Source: an uncultured Bdellovibrionales bacterium
GTDB taxonomy: Bacteria > Bdellovibrionota > Bdellovibrionia > Bdellovibrionales > UBA1609
Direction: 5' to 3'
DNA length: 57,132 bases
Assembly (NCBI GenBank): GCA_938001965.1
Contig: CALLBC010000079.1
Span: forward strand, 1 to 57,132
The translations under genes were made by a program, and so were the position numbers. Below the pieces are notes generated by a model that made no database searches, was not told the DNA's origin, and saw only the letters and a program-made list of their open reading frames with translations. Below are positions 1 to 8,934 of the stretch, piece after piece; positions within the stretch are counted from its first letter, which is position 1, and the number at the start of each line of letters is the position of its first letter.

Positions 1-366
1 ATTTTTTTCATTTATAATTTTTAATACCGTATCACGCGCCTCTGCACCTAAATCAGAAATTTCTTCAAAGCTGTTTTCATCTAACATTTCAAGCTGCATT
101 GATAAACGAACAAAACGTCTCGGTGACCCTTTTAAATTGGCATTAAATGGAACTAATGTGTAATAATGCCTTTCATCCGTTTCATTCTTTTGCACCTCTT
201 GCCATTGCTTCATTAAAACTTCTTCTTTAACAATTTTTTCTGGAGGGAACGACCCTAAATAGGCCAGCGTAAGACCAGCTGCAATAGCAATTACATTAAA
301 AAGAGCAAAGATCATCAGTAACTTAGATGATTTTTTTGGTTCTTCTTCTAACTCTAAATCTGCCAT
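1..366 (-). CDS. fliL: FliL-like flagellar basal-body protein, C-terminus cut by window edge
   Basis: The frame is open from an ATG at 366 to the window edge, giving 122 residues without a stop. It has an acidic N-terminus (LELEEEP), one hydrophobic segment at about residues 15-39, and then a periplasmic part with the pattern VPFNANLKGSPRRFVRLSMQ. A conserved 'beta-strand, gap, R-[FY]-[LV]' core after a single membrane anchor is typical of FliL, which sits around the flagellar stator. The C-terminus is missing, so the family assignment is moderate; another single-pass periplasmic protein is possible. Confidence 0.55.
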   Translation of the reverse strand, partial: MADLELEEEPKKSSKLLMIFALFNVIAIAAGLTLAYLGSFPPEKIVKEEVLMKQWQEVQKNETDERHYYTLVPFNANLKGSPRRFVRLSMQLEMLDENSFEEISDLGAEARDTVLKIINEKN

Positions 367-512
367 AGTCATTCCTTACATATAGCTATCGGTCTAGTGA
401 CGAAAGTCTTAAGAGTTTAAGAGATAAAAATATGGTTTTGCCTCAGTTTAAGGCGTTCGCAGCGCATCATTATCAAATTAATACAGGACTATTGAGGCGG
501 TAAATTACCATA

Positions 513-704
513 AGATGAAATGCTCTTGATATCGCATAGAGGGACTACGCGCTATAAAGACCATATTTTCTTGTATCACCCTAACGTAAGCTTCGCTTAC
601 TACGGAGATGACATGCTCTTGATATCGCATAGTCCAATAGGGACTACGCGCTATAAAGACCATATTTTCTTGTATCACCCTAACGTAAGCTTCGCTTACT
701 ACGG
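513..704. repeat. Tandem pair of a structured repeat unit (93 and 99 bp)
   Basis: Two adjacent units, 513-605 and 606-704, are almost identical; the second has 6 extra bases (TCCAAT) that complete a hairpin TAGTCC/GGACTA. Each unit ends in a perfect 6-bp hairpin, GTAAGC-TTC-GCTTAC. The units lie in the gap between the divergent fliL-like gene and the L,D-transpeptidase gene. A related unit lies on the minus strand at 46016-46100. Short open frames here are by-products of the repeat. The rest of 367-740 shows no gene. Confidence 0.85.
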
Positions 705-740
705 GTTAACTTAATTTATTGACATTTTTGGCTAATTTAA

Positions 741-1712
741 ATGAAATGGGCTATGAGAAATTTTTTATTAATTATTTGCCTATTCTCACAATTTGCATTG
801 GCTGACACGTCTAAAGATCCTAAGCCTATCCCACCACCAAATGGCTTAGTGCCATCAGCCTTAATTCTCACTGGCAATGACAATTACTATTCAAGCACTA
901 CAATAATTGCTGATAAATCGAGAAGGACATTAAGTGTTTGGAAAAATACTGGTGGAAACGTTGAACTGCTTGCTTATCACCCAATGGATCACGGCAAAAA
1001 AAACGGTAATAAATTTAAACAAGGTGATCTAAGAACCCCTGAAGGCATTTACTTTATTCAAGATAAAAAGTTTGCTAAAGAGCTTGAGTACAACGAATAC
1101 GGAGTTATGGCCTTTACACTGAACTACCCTAATCACTTTGACCATATGAAACGTAAAACTGGTGGTGGAATTTGGCTACACTCTATACCACCCCATAAAA
1201 CATTAAAACGAGGCTCAAGGGGTTGCTTAGTACTTAGGGAACAACAAATCAAAGAAGTAGATAAACAAATTTCACTTGATTTAAAAACTCCAGTGCTTAT
1301 CTTTGAAAAAGTTGAGTACATTAACCCAACAGAGCTTACTGCTAACCGCGCCAAAATAAAAAATTGGTTAAATAAGTGGAAAACTTCTTGGCAGTCTAAA
1401 AACTTAAATAAGTATATGGATTACTATTCAAATAGTTTTTATGCCCAAAAGAAAAATAAAAAAGCCTGGAGAAAGTACAAAAAATCTATTAATCGCTCGG
1501 TAGCTAGTTTTTCAGTGGATATAAAAAATCCTGTTATTTATAAAAACAAAGACCAATTCATAATACGCTTTTTACAGTCATATAACTCTGACAAACTTTC
1601 TGATTTTGGTGAAAAAGTCCTATATGTACGAATGGAAAAAAATACCCTAAGAATTGTAAATGAGTCATGGACTGCCGAAAGAAAAAAGGTTTTAGGCTCT
1701 CTTACACTATAA
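741..1712 (+). CDS. L,D-transpeptidase (YkuD fold) with C-terminal NTF2-like domain
   Basis: This exported enzyme should form or remodel 3-3 cross-links, or attach groups to peptidoglycan, in the periplasm. An N-terminal signal peptide (about residues 1-21, ending in ALA) precedes the YkuD domain at about 52-190. The catalytic pattern is visible: H147 and the S-R-G-C block with nucleophile C162. The C-terminal part (about 205-323, starting NRAKIKNWLNKW) resembles the NTF2-like domain that follows YkuD in many proteobacterial proteins. The start at 741 gives the best signal peptide; an ATG at 753 is an alternative. A membrane hydrolase gene follows after 6 bp. Bdellovibrio uses such enzymes on prey walls, but that role here is only inference. 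Confidence 0.85.
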   Translation: MKWAMRNFLLIICLFSQFALADTSKDPKPIPPPNGLVPSALILTGNDNYYSSTTIIADKSRRTLSVWKNTGGNVELLAYHPMDHGKKNGNKFKQGDLRTPEGIYFIQDKKFAKELEYNEYGVMAFTLNYPNHFDHMKRKTGGGIWLHSIPPHKTLKRGSRGCLVLREQQIKEVDKQISLDLKTPVLIFEKVEYINPTELTANRAKIKNWLNKWKTSWQSKNLNKYMDYYSNSFYAQKKNKKAWRKYKKSINRSVASFSVDIKNPVIYKNKDQFIIRFLQSYNSDKLSDFGEKVLYVRMEKNTLRIVNESWTAERKKVLGSLTL

Positions 1713-1718
1713 CTTTAA

Positions 1719-2558
1719 ATGATACTCTCCAAAAGCCGAATCAAACTTATTATTAGACTAATTGTTTACAGTTCCATCGTAATTTTTATTTTAATATATT
1801 TCGTAAGGTTTTCTCTATACCCTTCTTTTGCTGCCAACCGTAATAAATTACCTGAAGTTACGCCAAAACCATTTAATGATTTATTTTTAAAAAATGAAAA
1901 CACTGGCGATCAAATACATGCCTGGTACTCCATAAAAGATAAGCTAATTCCAACAGTTATTTATTTTCACGGAAATGGTGAGAACATTGCCGGCATGAAT
2001 AAATCAGGACAACTTCATGAGTTTGCCCATTTACTAAATAGTAATTTTATTGTTTTTGACTACCCTTCATATGGGAAAAGCAGTGGCTCCCCAAACGAAA
2101 AATATGTTGTTGATTCAGCAAAACAAATAGTCAATTGGGTGAAAACTAATTACCCAGACTCACCTATTATTATTTGGGGAAGGTCTCTTGGCGCTGGTGT
2201 TGCATCGCAGATTATTCAACTAGAAAATAAAAATATTGAACGTTTTGTTCTTGTATCACCTTGGTATAACTTTTATGAGCTCGGCCATCATCACGCGCCA
2301 ATCCTAGCTAAAATTTTACCCTCATTTATAGTTAATCAAAATATATATAACTCAAACATAGCTCTGTCAGAAAATAAAAAGCCTGGCCTAATAATAATAG
2401 CTGAAAAAGATAAAATTATTCCTGCCCGTTTCAGTCAAAAATTAATCGATGAGCTCAATGACCCCAATATTAAGTCTATAACGATTAAAAATGTTGGCCA
2501 TAATGGAATATACATAGAAGAAGCTTTAAAACATATTTTAAGTTTTCTTAGTGAATAA
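1719..2558 (+). CDS. Membrane-anchored alpha/beta hydrolase (BEM46/ABHD17-like)
   Basis: A 279-residue serine hydrolase. One membrane segment (about 10-32) is followed by the alpha/beta fold. The oxyanion region reads YFHGNGEN (82-89), the nucleophile elbow GRSLGAG places the serine at 156, and D231 (AEKDKI) and H261 (NVGHNG) complete a triad. This spacing matches the BEM46/ABHD13/17 group, whose bacterial members have no firmly established substrate. It begins 6 bp after the L,D-transpeptidase gene and probably shares its transcript, which suggests a cell-envelope role. A terminator follows directly. Confidence 0.8.
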   Translation: MILSKSRIKLIIRLIVYSSIVIFILIYFVRFSLYPSFAANRNKLPEVTPKPFNDLFLKNENTGDQIHAWYSIKDKLIPTVIYFHGNGENIAGMNKSGQLHEFAHLLNSNFIVFDYPSYGKSSGSPNEKYVVDSAKQIVNWVKTNYPDSPIIIWGRSLGAGVASQIIQLENKNIERFVLVSPWYNFYELGHHHAPILAKILPSFIVNQNIYNSNIALSENKKPGLIIIAEKDKIIPARFSQKLIDELNDPNIKSITIKNVGHNGIYIEEALKHILSFLSE

Positions 2559-2559
2559 A

Positions 2560-2588
2560 AAAAGCCCACTAATCAATAGCAGGCTTTT
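2560..2588. terminator. Bidirectional intrinsic terminator
   Basis: AAAAGCC pairs with GGCTTTT around a 15-nt loop, with A and T runs on the outer sides. It lies between the convergent hydrolase gene and the small acidic protein gene. Confidence 0.6.
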
Positions 2589-2610
2589 ATAATAAAAATG
2601 TAAAATATAT

Positions 2611-2889
2611 TTAGTTGTTGTTAGAACCAAATGGGTTTGAGTTAGGGTTAAAGCTACCCATCATTGAATCAGTAGTCGTTGCCTCTGCTATTTCGTTAGC
2701 TTGAGTGGCTTCAACAGCTTCTTCCGCTTCAGGCTCGTCAATATTTACTTGTGTAGCATTATCTGCACAATCCTGAAGACTATTAATATTAGATTTAATA
2801 TCGTCCTCACTAATTAACTTAGTTCCTAAGTTAATATCTTGCATACGAACGTCAAATTTTAGGTTATCAAATTCTTTTTTTAAACTCAT
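2611..2889 (-). CDS. Small acidic, low-complexity protein of unknown function
   Basis: I do not recognise this 92-residue protein. It is rich in Glu, Ala, Asn and Ser, has no signal peptide or membrane segment, and ends in an Asn/Ser/Phe/Gly tail (NPNSNPFGSNNN). The ATG at 2889 is preferred because GGAG lies about 9 bases upstream; a TTG start at 2904 would add five residues. It is the last gene of the minus-strand run from sppA and begins 15 bp after the rhomboid stop. Confidence 0.55.
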   Translation of the reverse strand: MSLKKEFDNLKFDVRMQDINLGTKLISEDDIKSNINSLQDCADNATQVNIDEPEAEEAVEATQANEIAEATTTDSMMGSFNPNSNPFGSNNN

Positions 2890-2904
2890 ATTCTCGGTCT
2901 CCAA

Positions 2905-3657
2905 TTAATTCCAATACTTTGGCTCTTGAGGTGGATTGTCGTTATCTACCACTAATTTAAGTTTGCGTCCATGCCTAGTGGTCTTTTTTCTCAGTCGCTG
3001 CCCTTTAAAGTTAATCCAATAGTATAAAAACACAAAACCAACTAGGGCTCCACCAACATGAGCTAAGTTAGCGACTTCACTACTAAATCCAGTACTTAAC
3101 AATGTTAAAAGCTCAATAGCTCCTAAGATCATGACAAAATATTTGGCCTTCATCGGGATAACCATGAAAAAATAAATAATCCTTTCCCCAAAGATCATCC
3201 CATAAGCCAAGAATAAGCCATATATGGCTCCAGAAGCTCCCACCACTGGGCTAAACAAGGGCATCCCATCTTTGGTGATCAGGTAGTAAGCGCCCATAAC
3301 AAGGGTATACAGTATCCCTGCACCCACTCCACAGATCATATAATAGATTAAGAAAAAACGACTTCCCCAGCGTTGCTCAAGCTCCGAACCCAACCACCAA
3401 AGCATAAGCATATTAAACAGCACATGAAAGATACTATTAGAATGGAAAAACATATAAGTAACGAATTGCCACAACCAAAACTTACTATAAACTGTGATCG
3501 GCTGTAGCCCAAACCACAAAAACAAGTGATCCTTATCCATAAAGAACTGCTGAACCACTAAAACACCAATAACCCATATGGCAAGGTTAGCAATTAGAAG
3601 CTTTTTAACCATTGGGCTCAATGTTGGTACTTGAAACTGTATTTGCTTATTACTCAT
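2905..3657 (-). CDS. Rhomboid-family intramembrane serine protease
   Basis: This polytopic inner-membrane protein of 250 residues should cut transmembrane segments of other proteins. The hallmark residues are visible: HxxxN in transmembrane segment 2 (H78, N82), the catalytic serine in GASGAIYG (S142) and the catalytic histidine in HVGG (H200). About six membrane helices precede a basic C-terminal tail (RLRKKTTRHGRK), the usual cytoplasmic end. It lies 8 bp downstream of the epimerase gene in the sppA operon, so two membrane proteases share one transcript. Confidence 0.9.
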   Translation of the reverse strand: MSNKQIQFQVPTLSPMVKKLLIANLAIWVIGVLVVQQFFMDKDHLFLWFGLQPITVYSKFWLWQFVTYMFFHSNSIFHVLFNMLMLWWLGSELEQRWGSRFFLIYYMICGVGAGILYTLVMGAYYLITKDGMPLFSPVVGASGAIYGLFLAYGMIFGERIIYFFMVIPMKAKYFVMILGAIELLTLLSTGFSSEVANLAHVGGALVGFVFLYYWINFKGQRLRKKTTRHGRKLKLVVDNDNPPQEPKYWN

Positions 3658-3664
3658 TAACTTC

Positions 3665-4114
3665 TCATTTCATAGGTTGGCTAATTTCAAGCAACACTCC
3701 GCCTGTGGATTTTGGATGAACAAAAGCCACCAACATATTATGGGCACCTTTTTTGGGTTCATCATTAATCAAACGAACATTTGCTTGCTTTAAATTATCT
3801 AACACTTGAGCAATATCATCAACCCGTAAACAAATATGATGAATACCTGGCCCGCGCTTATCTAAGAATTTTTGAATAGGCCCATCACCCGCAAGTGGCT
3901 CAAGAAGCTCTAAGCGCGAATTGTTTTGAAGTTCAAGCATGGCTACCTTTACACCCTCAGACTCAACGTCCTCAAAATGAATATTTTGCAGGCCCATCGC
4001 TTTATAAAAAACTAGACTTTCTTCGATAGAGTTCACTGCTATTCCAACATGGTCAAAGCTAAACTCACCTATATTTTTAGTTATATTTTCCATAATTAAA
4101 TCACTCACCCTCAT
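3665..4114 (-). CDS. mce: Methylmalonyl-CoA epimerase (VOC/glyoxalase fold)
   Basis: Interconverts the R and S forms of methylmalonyl-CoA in propionate metabolism. Both VOC half-motifs are visible: FDHVGIAV near the N-terminus with the metal-binding histidine, LELLEPL with its glutamate, GPGIHHICLRVDD with the second histidine, and LLEIS at the end. The ATG at 4114 overlaps the stop of the upstream HIT gene (ATGA), giving 149 residues; a start at 4093 (MENITKN) would be closer to the usual family length of about 135-140. No mutase genes are in the window. Confidence 0.8.
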   Translation of the reverse strand: MRVSDLIMENITKNIGEFSFDHVGIAVNSIEESLVFYKAMGLQNIHFEDVESEGVKVAMLELQNNSRLELLEPLAGDGPIQKFLDKRGPGIHHICLRVDDIAQVLDNLKQANVRLINDEPKKGAHNMLVAFVHPKSTGGVLLEISQPMK

Positions 4115-4647
4115 AATTGATCAAAATACTTTTTATAATTGGTATATGTTTGTTCTAAATCTTCAGGAATTAATTTAGTTTCTGCTATCAACGGAAAGAA
4201 ATTAGTATCACCACTCCAACGAGGAATAATATGCCAATGTAAATGATTGGGAATTCCAGCCCCGGCCACTTTTCCGTGGTTCATACCAATATTTAAGCCT
4301 TCACACTTGTATATTTTTTTAGCCGCCTTAACAGACTCTCTTAATAGTTCATTAAGATCACTGTATTCTTCATCAGATAATTCAGTGACGTCACCAATAT
4401 GCTTTTGTGGAAGAACCAACACATGCCCTGAATTATAAGGGTACTTATTTAAAACTAACATTGCGGATTTACTTTTATAAACCACCAAACTATCTACGCT
4501 TGGTCCACTATTATTGGCTGAGCAAAAAACACACTCGGTATCTTTTGGTTTAACCACTCGCCTTAAATACTTTAAGCGCTCAGGACTAGAGATATAATCC
4601 CGTTCCTGTGGCCAAATATTATCTAAGTTAACTTTTGTATCAGACAT
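4111..4647 (-). CDS. HIT-family nucleotide hydrolase/phosphorylase (Ap4A-type)
   Basis: Histidine-triad enzyme of 178 residues acting on dinucleoside polyphosphates or AMP conjugates in the cytoplasm. The triad is HLHWHIIPRW (H135, H137, H139), preceded by GMNHGKVAGAGIPNH, a pattern of the longer Ap4A-phosphorylase-like branch rather than the short Hint proteins. An ECVFC cysteine pair (C39, C42) at the front is usual in that branch and may bind zinc. It lies 2 bp after sppA and overlaps the next gene by 4 bp, so it is probably translationally coupled. Confidence 0.85.
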   Translation of the reverse strand: MSDTKVNLDNIWPQERDYISSPERLKYLRRVVKPKDTECVFCSANNSGPSVDSLVVYKSKSAMLVLNKYPYNSGHVLVLPQKHIGDVTELSDEEYSDLNELLRESVKAAKKIYKCEGLNIGMNHGKVAGAGIPNHLHWHIIPRWSGDTNFFPLIAETKLIPEDLEQTYTNYKKYFDQL

Positions 4648-4649
4648 AA

Positions 4650-5579
4650 CTAGTTCAATACTCCAGGCATTATAGCCAAGGGCTTACCAATCAATTCAAG
4701 GGCTTGGGTAAATGGCTTAGTTTCGGCAAATGGCAATTTCATTTCACCTAATAACTCAAACATATCTGGTCTTTTTTTAGCTGGTGTAAAAACTTCTGGC
4801 TTATCTCCCAGGCCAGCAAGCTTGCCAACTTCTTTTAATGCGTCAGTATAGGTTCCTACTTTATCAGCAAAACCTAACTCCACTGCTGTGGCCCCGGTAA
4901 ATATTCTGCCGTCAGCGTACTTCTCAACAATGTAGTCAGCAATTTTTCTGTTAGCTAAAATTGCTTTTACAAACTGCCCTTGAACTTCATCAATCATAGA
5001 TTGAAAGTACTCACGCTCTTGCTCAGTCATTGGACGGTTTTGCGCTCCAGCATCTTTAAAGGCTCCCGAAGTTATTGAATAGGTTTTTACTTTGGCCCAG
5101 TCATAAAGTTTTGAAAGGTCAGCAAACTGCATGATCACACCAATTGAACCCATTAGAGTTCCTGGGTTAGTTACAATTTTAGTGGCCGCTGAAGCCACAT
5201 AATAACCACCACTGGCAGCCATAGCATTACAAGTGACAACCACAGGCTTTTTTAAAACTGTTTTAATATACATTATTTCAGAATAAATTTCTTGGCTTGG
5301 ACCAACCACACCACCGGGTGAGTTTACCTGAATTAATACACCTTTAATGTTATCTTCTTTAGCATATTTACGAAGTGGCTCTAGTATGTTTTTGCCATCT
5401 ATAATTACACCATCTAAAGTTAAGTTTAAGATGGAATCCTTGCTTAATGTTTTAAATCCAGGGTTTGCTCCACCAAACTGAGAAGACATGGCTCCAATAG
5501 AGATCAAAACAAAAATAAAAAATATAGCGGCACAAACTGTAACAAAACCTTTTAAAAAACCCATAATTACCCTTTTCAT
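4650..5579 (-). CDS. sppA: Signal peptide peptidase SppA (short form, S49 protease)
   Basis: Membrane-bound serine protease that degrades cleaved signal peptides and some membrane proteins. An N-terminal membrane anchor (about residues 7-30) is followed by one S49 domain, so this is the short form (309 residues). VNSPGG, AMAASGGYYVA with the nucleophilic serine, and the SGAFKDAG segment with the candidate general-base lysine are all visible. It heads the operon sppA-HIT-mce-rhomboid-small protein, each gene within a few bases of the next or overlapping. Confidence 0.9.
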   Translation of the reverse strand: MKRVIMGFLKGFVTVCAAIFFIFVLISIGAMSSQFGGANPGFKTLSKDSILNLTLDGVIIDGKNILEPLRKYAKEDNIKGVLIQVNSPGGVVGPSQEIYSEIMYIKTVLKKPVVVTCNAMAASGGYYVASAATKIVTNPGTLMGSIGVIMQFADLSKLYDWAKVKTYSITSGAFKDAGAQNRPMTEQEREYFQSMIDEVQGQFVKAILANRKIADYIVEKYADGRIFTGATAVELGFADKVGTYTDALKEVGKLAGLGDKPEVFTPAKKRPDMFELLGEMKLPFAETKPFTQALELIGKPLAIMPGVLN

Positions 5580-5890
5580 ATGTAAACAAATGCGATGAGA
5601 TATACTATGATATTTTAAAGAACATATGAATATAAAATGTATTTTTTTAATCTTAAGTGGCTCGGTGACACTTCTCGTCGTATTAAATCCCCAACTTTCA
5701 TCTCACATATTAATCTATTTTTTAAATTCCTGACTTATGAGCCCATTGCTAAACTCCCATCCCCTCTCTCTGTGCCAATAATGATCTAAAGTATAGTTTC
5801 AAGCATAATTAGCTCTTTTTATTGAGAATCATAGATATTGCCTTAAAATATATATACACACTTTTATTGATACCAAGCAAACAAAGGTAA
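5580..5890. other. Divergent intergenic region
   Basis: About 310 bp between sppA and the DUF1592 gene, which diverge. I see no coding potential, no clear tandem repeat and no strong hairpin. It should hold promoters for both directions; none fits a sigma-70 consensus well enough to place. Confidence 0.4.
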
Positions 5891-7507
5891 ATGATGTTCA
5901 AAAAAATTTTTGCAATTTTACTTCTTATTTTTTGTTACCAAAACTGTGGTGAATTTAGATCTTCAAGTTATGAATCTACTACCAACGAATTTAGTAGCGC
6001 CCCTCTCATTGAAAAAAATTGTACTGATACAACAGGTAATTTACCAAAAATTGAACTGTCAATTCTCAATAAAGACGAATATAACAATACAGTTAATGAC
6101 TTATTTGGAGTTAAAACAAACCCTGCTGATAATTTACCAACACCAGTTACTGGACACTATGATACTAACAACTCAAAAGTAAAATTTAACCTTGAGCAGA
6201 TTGAACTCTATCATAAATTATCAACACAAGTCTCTGCAGAGGCCCTAAGAATTAATCCAAACCTATTCAACTGCACAAGTAACTTGAGTGAAAAAAATTG
6301 TGCTGATTTTCAAATTAAAAAACTGGGTAAAAAAGTTTTTAGAAAAGAATTAGCAAACTCTGAACACAGTGGTCTCTTAAAACTATATGAAGATGGGCGC
6401 AATAAAAATAATGAGTCTCATAAAGAGGCCATGGCAAATGTCCTAACCGCTTTACTCACTGCTCCCCAGTTTTTATATAAAATTGTAACATCAAAAAGTA
6501 ATAGTAACTTAGACCGCTTAGACTCTTTTGAGTTGGCAACACGCCTATCTTATTTTATTTGGAGCTCAACTCCAGATGACAGATTACTTGATTTAGCAAC
6601 AAGTGGTGAGCTTAAAAAAGCTGAGACCTTAAGTAACGAGGTTAAACGTATGCTTAAGGATACAAGAAGTAAATCTTTGGCAAAACGATTTTTTTATCAG
6701 TGGCTTGAGATGGATAAATTTGAAGATTTGTTCTTTGACCAGGCAACTCAACCCTTATTTACTGCAAGATTAAAATCTGACTTAATGAAAGAAACTCTAA
6801 CCTTTTTTGAGAAGCTCATCGAAAACAATGCTCCAGTCAGAGATATCATCTTAGCTAATTACTCCTACTTAAACTCTAACTTAACTAAGCACTATAAAAT
6901 AAACGATCATGGCAGCAATAGCTTTATTAAAACAGCTTTATCAAAGGATCGAAAAGGAGTTATTTCACATGGCTCGTTACTTGCTAAAACTTCTCATGCC
7001 AAAGAGACATCTATAATTCTTCGTGGTGTTATGGTTTTAAATGAATTTTTATGTCAAAACATTCCGCCCCCACCAGATACCCCCATGGATGAAAACCCTG
7101 ATGTTGTGGACACTAAAGTTGGTCGAGCCGAGCACCGCGCAAGTGTTAGAGAGTGCTCAATTTGCCATAAGTCTATTGACCCTATTGGTTTTGGCTTAGA
7201 GTCTTATAGTCAACTTGGTGTTTTTAGAACCTCTGAGAACAACAAGCCCATTACTACCATTGGTAAACTAAGGGATGGTTCTAGCTTCTCAACAATTTCA
7301 GAACTTTCAGAATCTATTGCTGCTAACAAATACTTTTCTAAATGTTTCTCTAAAAATTTAACTGCATATGCAATTGGTCGCGACATTAATAACTTTGACA
7401 GGTGCTTCATCGATAATTCCTCAATCATCATTGAACAAAACAAAGGTATTTCTGAGCTTATTATTCAGATAGTACAAAGCCCTTTATTTCAAACAAGGAC
7501 AAAGTAA
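5891..7507 (+). CDS. DUF1592/DUF1588/DUF1585 lipoprotein with c-type heme motif
   Basis: An exported lipoprotein of 538 residues from the planctomycete-type cytochrome-associated family. The signal peptide ends at C19 (IFCYQNC). In order I see a DUF1587-like start (IELSILNKDEYNNTVNDLFG), a DUF1595-like segment, DUF1592 (ELATRLSYFIWSSTPDDRLL), DUF1588 (GVISHGSLLAKTSH...NIPPPPDTP) and DUF1585 at the end. A CSICH heme-binding motif lies at residues 422-426. The family's reaction is unknown; an extracytoplasmic redox or polymer-related role is usually assumed. Start 5891 or 5894 (double ATG) after AAAGG. It overlaps the DUF1552 gene by one base, and the two families nearly always occur together. 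Confidence 0.85.
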   Translation: MMFKKIFAILLLIFCYQNCGEFRSSSYESTTNEFSSAPLIEKNCTDTTGNLPKIELSILNKDEYNNTVNDLFGVKTNPADNLPTPVTGHYDTNNSKVKFNLEQIELYHKLSTQVSAEALRINPNLFNCTSNLSEKNCADFQIKKLGKKVFRKELANSEHSGLLKLYEDGRNKNNESHKEAMANVLTALLTAPQFLYKIVTSKSNSNLDRLDSFELATRLSYFIWSSTPDDRLLDLATSGELKKAETLSNEVKRMLKDTRSKSLAKRFFYQWLEMDKFEDLFFDQATQPLFTARLKSDLMKETLTFFEKLIENNAPVRDIILANYSYLNSNLTKHYKINDHGSNSFIKTALSKDRKGVISHGSLLAKTSHAKETSIILRGVMVLNEFLCQNIPPPPDTPMDENPDVVDTKVGRAEHRASVRECSICHKSIDPIGFGLESYSQLGVFRTSENNKPITTIGKLRDGSSFSTISELSESIAANKYFSKCFSKNLTAYAIGRDINNFDRCFIDNSSIIIEQNKGISELIIQIVQSPLFQTRTK

Positions 7508-8862
7508 TGGCTAAAAAATTAGAAATAAACCGAAGATTAATTCTAAAAGGTGCTGGATTCTCGGTAGCATTACCATTTTTAGAAGCCATGCTCCCATTTA
7601 GCAGGCCCAGCTTAGCTGCCGATGCTACCACTCCAAGATATTTAAACTTTTTTATGCCCAATGGTTGTATCGTTGGTGATTGGAAGCCGGGACAAGCGTG
7701 GCTAAGCCCACTCAATAGCTTAAATGGTAAATATTCAGTGATTCAAGGACTTCAAAATGACGTAATTGCAGAAAAAACAACTGGAGAACACTGTCATGGA
7801 GTTAGCTCTTTTTTAACTGGCAAGCCACTCCGATCTGGTAATAATATTTTTAATGCAAAATCAGCCGATCAATACATTGCAGACTACCTATATAACAAAA
7901 CTAAACAGTCAGGTAAAAGAATTTTAAATATTGCAAGACAAGGCCAAGGAAGCAACGAAGATGGCTTTAGTGGAGTCTATACAGGAAGTTTATCTTGGCA
8001 AAGTGCAAATAGTGTTGCTCAAAAGTACACAAGCACAAGTGCTGCATTTAATTTTTTATTTGATGGTGTTCCTAGAGGAGAGCAAAGAGGCGAAGATAAA
8101 AAAATAACAAATATTGAAAAAGAAAAAATAAAAACTGCTAGTCTAAGTCGCCTAGACTTCATAAAAGATTCACTAGTAAATTTAAAAAAGAATTTAAGTC
8201 ATACCGATAAAATCAGAATGGATGAATACGAATCTTCTATTCGTGATTTAGAAAGAAAAATTGCTAATACACCGACAGATGAGGTTATTCCTGGTGATAT
8301 TATTAGAAACTGCCCTGCTGGAGCCAGCCCTCCATCTTCAAATAATGATTTAACCAGCTACACAAAAGTAATGATGGACATTATTGCTTTAGCACTTCAA
8401 TGTAACCAAACTCAAGTTGTTACATATTTAATGTACCCTTCGTTTAAAGGTGGGTCTGAAAACTATGGTGGTAGATCTTTAGGGCATCATAATTTATCTC
8501 ATTACCAAAATGAAAGTAACAAAAGGGATCTAAGACATATTTATAAATGGTATATTGGCAATATTGCTTATTTAATGAATAAACTGGATAGCGTCCAAGA
8601 GGCAGGTGGCTCTATTTTAGATAATAGTTTTTTAATATTTGGTGCTGGTCTCGGTGATGGCTCTTTATTAAGAAGTTTAGGTGGACATAGAATGATTGAA
8701 TTACCAATTTTACTTGCCGGTGGTGGTGCTGGAACTTTAACGCCAAATAAACATTATAAGTTTCAAGGAGAAAGTCTCGGCAACTTTCACTATACATGCA
8801 TGAAAAAAATAGGCTTAACAGCTAGTAATTTTAATGGATATCAAAAAACACTAAACTTCTAA
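7507..8862 (+). CDS. DUF1552 exported protein, partner of the DUF1592 protein
   Basis: 451 residues. The N-terminus NRRLILKGAGFSVALPFLEAM has a twin arginine followed by a hydrophobic stretch and an ASLAAD-type end (PSLAAD), so Tat export is plausible. The body matches the DUF1552 family: RYLNFFMPNG near the start, HCHG, the DEYESSIRDLERKI helix, and GAGLGDGSLL...GGHRMIELPILLAGGGAG near the end. No enzyme activity is established for the family. Its TAATG junction with the preceding gene indicates coupled translation, and the pair likely forms an envelope complex. Confidence 0.85.
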   Translation: MAKKLEINRRLILKGAGFSVALPFLEAMLPFSRPSLAADATTPRYLNFFMPNGCIVGDWKPGQAWLSPLNSLNGKYSVIQGLQNDVIAEKTTGEHCHGVSSFLTGKPLRSGNNIFNAKSADQYIADYLYNKTKQSGKRILNIARQGQGSNEDGFSGVYTGSLSWQSANSVAQKYTSTSAAFNFLFDGVPRGEQRGEDKKITNIEKEKIKTASLSRLDFIKDSLVNLKKNLSHTDKIRMDEYESSIRDLERKIANTPTDEVIPGDIIRNCPAGASPPSSNNDLTSYTKVMMDIIALALQCNQTQVVTYLMYPSFKGGSENYGGRSLGHHNLSHYQNESNKRDLRHIYKWYIGNIAYLMNKLDSVQEAGGSILDNSFLIFGAGLGDGSLLRSLGGHRMIELPILLAGGGAGTLTPNKHYKFQGESLGNFHYTCMKKIGLTASNFNGYQKTLNF

Positions 8863-8883
8863 TAATTTTATAATGTTAACAAT

Positions 8884-8913
8884 AAAAAAAGGAACCTAAA
8901 AGGTTCCTTTTTT
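8884..8913. terminator. Strong bidirectional terminator
   Basis: GGAACC (8891-8896) pairs with GGTTCC (8902-8907) over a 5-nt loop, flanked by seven A on the left and six T on the right. It serves the convergent DUF1552 gene and rpsA. Confidence 0.9.
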
Positions 8914-8934
8914 AAACTTAAATTGTAATAGTTT

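Noticed and set aside
513-704. CRISPR array
   Set aside because: Only two adjacent long units without unique spacers, and no cas genes; it is a tandem duplication of a dispersed repeat.
520-714. 64-residue open frame
   Set aside because: It is made entirely of the tandem 93/99-bp repeat, translating the same segment twice.
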